From contig JBNKDD010000171.1 in the NCBI GenBank assembly GCA_050288085.1, forward strand, positions 1 through 12,223: 12,223 nt of DNA, in the 5' to 3' direction. This stretch comes from JBNKDD01 sp050288085 (GTDB lineage Bacteria; Chloroflexota; Anaerolineae; Aggregatilineales; UBA3940). Position numbers and translations under genes: made by a program. This document shows, one piece after another, positions 6,483 through 12,223 of the stretch. Numbering within the stretch: the first letter of the stretch is position 1; each line of letters starts with the position of its first letter. The notes beneath the pieces are model-generated. The model saw only the letters and a program-made list of their open reading frames with translations. It was not told the DNA's origin and did not search any database.

Positions 6483-7907
6483 TCAGGTTCCTTGTAATCG
6501 AATAACCCGCCCGACCGTCCGCAGCAGGATCAGACCATCTAACATCAGCGACCGGTGGCGGATATAGTATAAATCGTATTGAAGCTTGGTAAGGGCATCC
6601 TTTTCAGTGCTGCCATAGCCATAGTTGATCTGCGCCCAACCGGTCACACCGGGTCGAATTGCCTGGCGGGTGCGGTAAAAGGGGATAGTCCGTTGCAGCC
6701 GTTCGACAAAGAAGGGCCGTTCAGGGCGTGGGCCGACCATGCTCATCTCGCCCTTCAGCACATTGATCAACTGGGGTACTTCATCGAGCCGACTCTTGCG
6801 CAGAAGTTTCCCCACGCGGGTAATTCGTGAATCGCCGGATATCGCCCAGATCGGGCCGGAGTAGGATTCGGCGTCGGGAATCATGGTGCGCAGCTTGATC
6901 ACCTGGAAAGTTGACCCCGCCTTGCCAACGCGCTCCTGGCGGTAGAAGATCGGGCCGGGTGAATCGATCATCATGATCAGGGCCAGGAAGGGCAGCATCA
7001 GGCCAAAGCACAGCAAACCGAACAGGCTGATCCCCAGATCGAGCAGCCGTTTGAGCGCCGGGTAAGGATCAAAGGGGGAGCGGCCTTCCAGCGGAAGCAC
7101 CACGTTCCAATGTCCCCTGACGTATTCAACCGGGACCATGCCGGTCAGCCGCTCAAACAGGATCGGCATCGGTGTGATCGGGATGCCCAGTTCATAACAA
7201 TCCATCACCGCCTGGAACAGTTCCCCATCAACCCGGTCACTGGTTGCCAGGATAATTTCGGCTACCTGCAATTCCTGTGCGATCCGGGCCAGGTCGCCGC
7301 CATCCCCGATCACCTCGGCCTCGATCACCACATCATCAACCGTCACCGGGAGGGCTTCATCCACCACCCCAACAATCTCGTAGTCATGGGCGGCATGTTG
7401 CCCCAATGCTTCGATCATCACCCTGGCAGGCCACCCCGTCCCGACGATCACCACCCGCCGCCTGGACTGTGTCCACCCGACCAGGAACAGCCTCATCAGC
7501 CGCCAGAGCGCGATCAGGATGTAGGACGCAATTGCATAATACAGGATAAACAGACGGGGTAGCGCATCACGCGGGGAAAGGAAGAAGATCACCAGGTAAA
7601 CGATCAGCAGTTGCAAGGTGATCGTCAACTGGCGGCCCTGGCTGCGGAGCCAGTTAGCGCTCAGATCGAGGTTGTAGAAGTCATTCGAGGTGGCTAAGAC
7701 CAGCCACAGCAAGCTCAAAATGATGAACCAATGGAACTGCGAGAGGATAAACGCCCAACCGAAATGGCGCTCGCCGACAATCGACCAGATGCGTAGGGAG
7801 ATCAACACCGCGGCATTGACGGCTAACAGGTCACCAAAACCGATCAGCAAGCGCCGCTCAGAAATGGGGAGCTGCCAGCCTCGACGGTGATTATGATTCT
7901 CGCTCAT
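6483..7907 (-). CDS. Polyprenyl-phosphate sugar-phosphate transferase (initiating glycosyltransferase)
   Basis: This membrane enzyme would transfer a sugar-1-phosphate from a nucleotide sugar to undecaprenyl phosphate, the first step of exopolysaccharide or O-antigen repeat assembly. The 474 aa form has four N-terminal transmembrane segments (about 20-42, 53-72, 94-111, 118-143), a CoA-binding-like Rossmann region (VVIVGTG at 152), and a C-terminal bacterial sugar transferase domain (from about 283). That domain has a membrane helix (about 293-314), KLRTM (338-342), the catalytic-type Asp-Glu in LDEVPQL (375-376), KGEMSMVGPRPE, and RPGVTGWAQI (418-427). This is the WbaP/EpsE-like class. An in-frame start at 8039 would add 44 low-complexity residues read through the upstream gene. 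The ATG at 7907, with GGAGG 4 nt upstream and a 17-nt overlap with the GT2 gene, is preferred. The sugar substrate cannot be read from sequence. Confidence 0.93.
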   Translation of the reverse strand: MSENHNHRRGWQLPISERRLLIGFGDLLAVNAAVLISLRIWSIVGERHFGWAFILSQFHWFIILSLLWLVLATSNDFYNLDLSANWLRSQGRQLTITLQLLIVYLVIFFLSPRDALPRLFILYYAIASYILIALWRLMRLFLVGWTQSRRRVVIVGTGWPARVMIEALGQHAAHDYEIVGVVDEALPVTVDDVVIEAEVIGDGGDLARIAQELQVAEIILATSDRVDGELFQAVMDCYELGIPITPMPILFERLTGMVPVEYVRGHWNVVLPLEGRSPFDPYPALKRLLDLGISLFGLLCFGLMLPFLALIMMIDSPGPIFYRQERVGKAGSTFQVIKLRTMIPDAESYSGPIWAISGDSRITRVGKLLRKSRLDEVPQLINVLKGEMSMVGPRPERPFFVERLQRTIPFYRTRQAIRPGVTGWAQINYGYGSTEKDALTKLQYDLYYIRHRSLMLDGLILLRTVGRVIRLQGT

Positions 7908-8901
7908 CCTGCCTCCGCACCCACCAGTGCCACACACCGATAAAGAACCCGATTCCCCACGAAAGGTGAAGGATCGCAAACACCAGTAAAATCGCGGGAA
8001 GGTATTGCCAACCATGTCGGGCTGCCTGCTGGAGGGCAAAGACCAGTGCTAGCAGCAGGTAAACCAGAATCGTCCCACCATACACCCACCGGAATCCCCC
8101 CCAGACCGGTGACAGGATCGCCCCGATCACCAACCCGGCCACAAACAGGGGTGCGATCCCATGCCGGAGCCGGAACGATTCGGGGTGCATTTTCAACACG
8201 CGGGCTTTCCAGATGCCGTATTGAATATACTGCCGCCACAGCGCCGCTAAATCCTGGCGCGAATAATACATCGTTACGATCTCAGGCGAATAGTAAATTC
8301 GTTTCCCACTCGCCCGGAAGCGATAGTTAAACTCGTAATCCTGGTTGCGGACAAGGTTCTCATCAAACCCACCCACCGCCAGGATATCCGCTTTTCGCCA
8401 GAACCCAAACGGGACGGTGTCGGTATCTCCCGGCTGATCGCTGCTTCGCCACTGGGCAGTCCCGGCCCCGAATGGCGATTCCATTGCCGCCGCAATGGCA
8501 CGGGCTATGTACGTCTCGCCGATATAATCCCAGCGCCCACCGACACAGTCGGCCCCGCTCTGTTCCATCACTTCGACGCAGCGCCGCAAATAATCCGGTG
8601 CCGGTCGGGTATGGGCATCCATCCGGGCGATCAAGTCATATTGTGCCGCCTTGATTCCGAGATTCAATGCCGGGGGGGTAATGCGCTGTACATTGTCCAG
8701 GAGGCGCACACCTGAATGGCTTTCAGCGATCTGCGTGATGATCTCCCGTGTGCCGTCATCGCTCATTCCGTCAATGCAGAGCACCTCAATCGTGCTGGGA
8801 TAATCCTGATCGAGCAGCGCCGTCAGGCTGCGCGTTATGTAATCAGCCTCATTCCGCACCGGCATGATAATCGATATCGGCGGCCACTCACGGTCAGGCA
8901 T
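7891..8901 (-). CDS. GT2 family glycosyltransferase, ExoA-like
   Basis: This is a predicted membrane-associated family 2 glycosyltransferase that would add a sugar to the lipid-linked oligosaccharide on the cytoplasmic face. The 336 aa form opens with the GT-A fold motif ISIIMPVRNEADYI (9-22). It has IDGMSDDGT (43-51), a metal-site-like MDAH (94-97, DxH rather than DxD), the acceptor-side NQDYEFNYR (186-194), and three C-terminal transmembrane segments (about 250-268, 274-292, 302-324). The layout resembles succinoglycan-type ExoA enzymes. A TTG at 8931 would extend it by 10 residues. The ATG at 8901 is preferred because it overlaps the upstream GT4 stop by 8 nt and has GGAG just before it. 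It overlaps the next gene by 17 nt, so tight translational coupling is expected. Confidence 0.93.
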   Translation of the reverse strand: MPDREWPPISIIMPVRNEADYITRSLTALLDQDYPSTIEVLCIDGMSDDGTREIITQIAESHSGVRLLDNVQRITPPALNLGIKAAQYDLIARMDAHTRPAPDYLRRCVEVMEQSGADCVGGRWDYIGETYIARAIAAAMESPFGAGTAQWRSSDQPGDTDTVPFGFWRKADILAVGGFDENLVRNQDYEFNYRFRASGKRIYYSPEIVTMYYSRQDLAALWRQYIQYGIWKARVLKMHPESFRLRHGIAPLFVAGLVIGAILSPVWGGFRWVYGGTILVYLLLALVFALQQAARHGWQYLPAILLVFAILHLSWGIGFFIGVWHWWVRRQDERES

Positions 8902-9877
8902 TACGCTCCAACACCTTGTGATAAAGCTCAATCACTTTTTGAGCCAGTAAGGGATCGGACAACCATTCAACGGTTTGCCGACCATTAGATCGCTGGGGTT
9001 CACGCAGCAAAGGAACGAGAGCTGCGGCTAGAGCTTCTGGCGTGTCTTCACAAACAGCACTATAGCTCACACCCTCCAGCCGTTCACGGACATCTCCAAC
9101 ATCTACCGATACAACCGGCACATTGCAGGCCAGTGCCTCCTTGACAACGTTAGGTGATCCCTCATGCCTGGAGGTTAGTAATAGAACGTCGCTGGCGTTC
9201 AGATAGAGGGGCATCTCCTCCGGTGATAAACCGGTCGCGACCCGCAGTTTGGCTGGTACATCGAGTTCCTGATTCGCGAGATCTACAGCGGCCCTTGCCA
9301 GGGGATACCGTTTCCGAGGGCTGGTGATATCAAGAACGGCAAACAATACTACTGGCTGATCCAGTGCCCAGCCGAGTTTTTGCCGGGCCTCATCTCGCGG
9401 GATGGGTTTGAGAAGGTCAAGCTTCAGGCCAGAGGGGATCACTGTATAGTTTCTGCGCCAGATTCGCTGTCCCATCGCCTCAGAGACAACAATCAACTCG
9501 TCAACCGAGAGGGCGATTATCTGAGCGATCAGTTTAAGGATGAAACCCTTAACCGTGTATTTCCCTTTTGGCGATACGATTCCGTAAGCCTCATCACCAC
9601 GATAGGTGACGATAACTGGCAGTTTGAATTGAAGTCTGGCCCCGATCACCGAATGGGCAAAATGGCCATGTATCAAATCATAGTCTTTCTCGCGAAGCAT
9701 ACGACGCAGTTTGCGCCCGGCTCGGAAGTGGTTGATGGGATTACCCTGGCTTCGGAAGGCTAGAACATCAACCTCTACTCCGGCATCGCGCAAGGCTCTA
9801 ATCTGACGGAAGATAAATACTCCGTCACCCGGCATGTCAGGAGTGGGATATTCTGTGGTGATAACCAAAACTCGCAT
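8894..9877 (-). CDS. GT4 family glycosyltransferase
   Basis: This is a GT-B fold retaining glycosyltransferase (group 1), likely cytoplasmic or peripheral, using a nucleotide sugar to extend the polysaccharide repeat unit. The 327 aa form begins MRVLVITTEYP and contains GDGVFIFRQIRAL, HGHFAH (70-75) and VIPSGLKLD (147-154). Near the C-terminus is the family's EX7E nucleotide-sugar motif, seen as EGSPNVVKE (E239 and E247), followed by PVVSVDVGDVRE. The usual GxLxxxKG loop is replaced by FAVLDITSPRKRYPLA, a variant seen in some wca/eps enzymes. An ATG at 9910 would add 11 residues. The ATG at 9877 forms a TGATG overlap with the asnB stop and gives the typical family N-terminus, so it is preferred. 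Donor and acceptor are unknown. Confidence 0.93.
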   Translation of the reverse strand: MRVLVITTEYPTPDMPGDGVFIFRQIRALRDAGVEVDVLAFRSQGNPINHFRAGRKLRRMLREKDYDLIHGHFAHSVIGARLQFKLPVIVTYRGDEAYGIVSPKGKYTVKGFILKLIAQIIALSVDELIVVSEAMGQRIWRRNYTVIPSGLKLDLLKPIPRDEARQKLGWALDQPVVLFAVLDITSPRKRYPLARAAVDLANQELDVPAKLRVATGLSPEEMPLYLNASDVLLLTSRHEGSPNVVKEALACNVPVVSVDVGDVRERLEGVSYSAVCEDTPEALAAALVPLLREPQRSNGRQTVEWLSDPLLAQKVIELYHKVLERNA

Positions 9878-11829
9878 CAGGATTTCCCATCCAGAAAGCG
9901 CCTGGCCCATAGCTCAAAGACCAGGATTAACCAGACTCTGTGCCAACGCTGTGTCTCGCTCATCCTGTTGTGTTCGCCGGTTGGATGACGCAGCACCGAG
10001 TCCCGCAGGGCTATGGTCGGTTCAACCGCAAAGATTCCCCGGTTACGGAGACTGTCCGCAGACAGGCAATCTTCTACCAACGGGCGGAAGGTACTCGTCA
10101 ACCAGGGGCCGAAGGGGACGCTGAAGCCCATCTTGGGGCGATACATAATCTCGTTTGGCAGACGGTCAGCCATCAGTCGTTTCAGGATGATCTTGCGATC
10201 ACGTTTATGGATTTTGAACTCCCTGGGCAGGCTGAGGACGAAATCAACTACCTCTTGATCAAGTAGGGGACAGCGTACTTCGAGGCCGTTCGCCATTGCC
10301 ATGCGGTCTACTTTTGTGAGCATGTCGTCTGGCAGACTGTAGAGCGTATCAACATATAGGTAGGCTGCCAACGGATCATTCTGGTTTCTGGTTTCTGCTG
10401 CCGCACCATACTGCTCCGTCATCCAACTTTCAGAAGATGGCATATTCCCCAATGCAGCGAGGGCATCACCGGTTAGATAGGATAGCTTCTCATCCTGGCT
10501 GAAATAACGCTCAATCGGGGCGACCCGCGCCGGTGGATCGAGCAGTGTCATATCCAGGCCAAGCAAAGCTAATCGAAGTGGTTTGGCATAGCGGGTCAGA
10601 TCATCGGGTATGGCCTGATAAGCCAGTTGCGCCGTCCCGCGTCCGAATCGCCGGAGCCACCCTGGTGTTTTCCGGGCTACCTGATCAACCAGTTCTAAAG
10701 CTATATAACGGTTATATCCGGCGAATAACTCATCGCCGCCGTCGCCGGAGAGAGCAACCGTCACGTGGCGGCGGGCGGCCTGGGAAACCAGGTAGGTTGG
10801 GATAGAAGATGAATCCCCGAACGGCTCATCCATATACCAGATCAAATCGAGAAGCATCTGCTCGCTGACCGGGGTAACCAGTTCTTCATGATGGTCGGTG
10901 TCCAGTCGATTGGCAACCGCACGGGCATATTGGCGTTCATCGAAAGAAGCGTCTTCGAAACCCATTGAATAGGTCTGAGTCTGGTGTCCGACATTGGCCC
11001 GTTGCATATAATAGACCACTGCACTTGAATCCACCCCGCCGCTGAGGAATGCTCCAAGTGGTACATCGCTCCGCAGCCGGATTCGGGTAGCTTCCAGCAG
11101 CAGTTCGTCAAGCCGTTCTTGTGCTTCTTCAAGGCTGATGTCAAGCGGACGTTCCGGCAGCTTGAATCGCCCATAATCATGCAGGGTGATTTTGTCAGGA
11201 GTCACAATTAACATGTGGCCGGGGGGCAGTCGGAAGACATCTTTGAGGATTGACAGTGGGGCAGGGATATACAACAGGCTGAGATAGTGACTCAATGCAG
11301 CGTAGTCTACCTCTGGATTAAGGCGCGGCCAGGGATACAAAGCCTTGACTTCCGATGCGAAGGCGAGTTGACCGTCACGCTCGGCATAATATAGCGGTTT
11401 TTTTCCGATTCGGTCGCGGGCCAACACAAGACGCTGTTTTGAAGCATCCCATATGGCTGCGGCAAACATCCCGCGCAGCTTGTGGACGAAATCCAAACCA
11501 TATTGTTCATAGGCATGAGCGATTGTTTCGGTATCGCCGTTGGTATAAAAAGTGTGTCCCTGTTTCTCCAACGTGGCCCGCAGTTCGATATAGTTGTAAA
11601 TCTCTCCGTTGAGGATCACCCAAACTTGTTTATCTTCACTGTGGACTGGCTGGTGTCCGCCCGCTACATCGATAATACTCAGGCGCCGAAAACCCAGGCC
11701 AATACCCGGTTGGGTTAAAAATCCCTCGTCATCGGGGCCGCGATGTGCAAGACGGCCTGCCATATCCCGGAGTAAGGCTTCGGGGGGCTGCTCACTTGAC
11801 CGTGTTTTAATGCCACAGATACCACACAT
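9877..11829 (-). CDS. asnB: Glutamine-dependent asparagine synthase-like amidotransferase
   Basis: This 650 aa class B (glutamine-hydrolysing) asparagine synthetase family protein hydrolyses glutamine and passes ammonia to an AMP-activated carboxylate. The class II glutaminase domain is intact: nucleophile Cys2 (MCGICG), RLAHRGPDDEG (26-36), LNGEIYNY (73-80) and GDTE (98-101). The synthetase domain has the PP-loop SGGVDSS (263-269), MDEPFGDSSSIPT and ALSGDGGDELFAGY (359-372). All catalytic motifs are present. The ATG at 11829 places Cys2 correctly after Met removal. The ribosome site is weak (AAGG about 12 nt upstream). It lies 22 nt after the flippase gene and overlaps the GT4 gene by 1 nt. 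In polysaccharide operons such enzymes may amidate a uronic acid or amino-acid substituent rather than make free asparagine. That is inference here, and true asparagine synthesis remains possible. Confidence 0.94.
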   Translation of the reverse strand: MCGICGIKTRSSEQPPEALLRDMAGRLAHRGPDDEGFLTQPGIGLGFRRLSIIDVAGGHQPVHSEDKQVWVILNGEIYNYIELRATLEKQGHTFYTNGDTETIAHAYEQYGLDFVHKLRGMFAAAIWDASKQRLVLARDRIGKKPLYYAERDGQLAFASEVKALYPWPRLNPEVDYAALSHYLSLLYIPAPLSILKDVFRLPPGHMLIVTPDKITLHDYGRFKLPERPLDISLEEAQERLDELLLEATRIRLRSDVPLGAFLSGGVDSSAVVYYMQRANVGHQTQTYSMGFEDASFDERQYARAVANRLDTDHHEELVTPVSEQMLLDLIWYMDEPFGDSSSIPTYLVSQAARRHVTVALSGDGGDELFAGYNRYIALELVDQVARKTPGWLRRFGRGTAQLAYQAIPDDLTRYAKPLRLALLGLDMTLLDPPARVAPIERYFSQDEKLSYLTGDALAALGNMPSSESWMTEQYGAAAETRNQNDPLAAYLYVDTLYSLPDDMLTKVDRMAMANGLEVRCPLLDQEVVDFVLSLPREFKIHKRDRKIILKRLMADRLPNEIMYRPKMGFSVPFGPWLTSTFRPLVEDCLSADSLRNRGIFAVEPTIALRDSVLRHPTGEHNRMSETQRWHRVWLILVFELWARRFLDGKS

Positions 11830-11851
11830 ATTGCTTATTTACCTTATTGTT

Positions 11852-12223
11852 TTATGGGCTGTCTTCGACTATGTTGTGGTGCAGCTCTTTTTCCAGATAA
11901 ATAAATGCCAGAACATTATTGACTATATAGTAAATACTCGTCGCGGCTGCGATACCAAAAAGCCCGAACTTCAGAAACCCCACGGTTTTAAGCACAATGC
12001 CTGCCGTATAAGTTAATACCTGGATAGTGGTGGGGGTTACTGTATTACCTTTGGCATAGAAAGCTGTAGCAAGAATATGCCCGGAAGCCGAGCCAAACAC
12101 AAAGCCGACCAGGATGACCAGTATCCACCATAGTTGTAACACATTTTCTGAATTCACCGCACCATAACCAATAACGAGCTGCAAGAGTGACTTGCCAAAT
12201 ACCAATAAGATCAGATATCCACC
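11852..12223 (-). CDS. MurJ/Wzx-like lipid-linked oligosaccharide flippase, C-terminal part
   Basis: This is the last 123 codons of an integral membrane protein. The frame stays open to the window edge, so the N-terminal part is missing; a TTG at 12205 is not a credible start. The visible part has four hydrophobic segments. It carries the pattern ATAFYAKGNTVTPT, which resembles the FYA-GDT-TP motif of the MurJ/MVF and Wzx branches of the MOP exporter superfamily, followed by a GLFGIAAATSIYYIVNN helix. Such proteins flip undecaprenyl-linked intermediates to the outer face of the membrane. Its position 22 nt before asnB, in an operon with two glycosyltransferases and an initiating transferase, favours a role as the flippase for this polysaccharide rather than housekeeping lipid II export. 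This cannot be settled from the fragment. Confidence 0.75.
   Translation of the reverse strand, partial: GGYLILLVFGKSLLQLVIGYGAVNSENVLQLWWILVILVGFVFGSASGHILATAFYAKGNTVTPTTIQVLTYTAGIVLKTVGFLKFGLFGIAAATSIYYIVNNVLAFIYLEKELHHNIVEDSP

Noticed and set aside
7110..7562. Plus-strand open frame of 150 codons opposite the sugar transferase
   Set aside because: The translation is rich in Pro, His, Asp and Gln, typical of an antisense shadow, and the minus-strand gene has full family motifs.
7908..8039. 44-residue N-terminal extension of the sugar transferase
   Set aside because: It lies wholly within the GT2 coding region in another frame, has unusual Cys/Gly/Ser/Arg-rich composition, and a well-placed ATG with GGAGG exists at 7907.

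Overview
This window looks like a chromosomal segment of a bacterium, most likely a member of the Chloroflexota (Anaerolineae-type). That placement is an inference. It rests on an hrcA-grpE-dnaK operon with a CIRCE operator, on WD40 and leucine-rich-repeat proteins in the style common in that group (WD40 blades carrying 'SPDGS' and 'GIWIYD'), and on a moderately GC-rich composition. Every convincing gene is on the minus strand, so the window reads from right (12223) to left (1). Coding density is high. The longest gaps between genes are about 140 and 130 bases, and both hold regulatory structure.

Region 1 (about 12223 to 6483) is a surface-polysaccharide assembly operon. In transcription order it encodes the C-terminal end of a MurJ/Wzx-type lipid-linked-oligosaccharide flippase (cut by the window edge), an AsnB-type glutamine-dependent amidotransferase, a GT4-type glycosyltransferase, an ExoA-like GT2 glycosyltransferase with C-terminal membrane helices, and a polyprenyl-phosphate sugar-phosphate transferase that would start the repeat unit. 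Spacings are 22 nt, then overlaps of 1, 8 and 17 nt. Together these would prime a sugar on undecaprenyl phosphate, extend it, possibly amidate it, and flip it across the membrane.

Region 2 (6480 to 3919) holds two repeat-protein genes of unknown job that continue the same operon. The first is a cytoplasmic protein of 15 leucine-rich repeats, whose start lies 2 nt after the sugar transferase stop, with its Shine-Dalgarno sequence inside the transferase gene. The second is an exported WD40 protein. Its seven blade-like repeats are split 4+3 by what looks like a transmembrane hairpin. This is the most unusual item in the window.

Region 3 (3918 to 1) is the class I heat-shock operon hrcA-grpE-dnaK. 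It has a good sigma-A-type promoter, a CIRCE operator just downstream of the predicted transcription start, a 7-bp inverted repeat framing the -35 box, and a structured hrcA-grpE intercistronic spacer. The 49 bases after dnaK hold no recognisable gene or terminator. dnaJ may follow beyond the edge, but that cannot be seen.

I found no tRNA, rRNA, CRISPR array, insertion sequence or attachment site.
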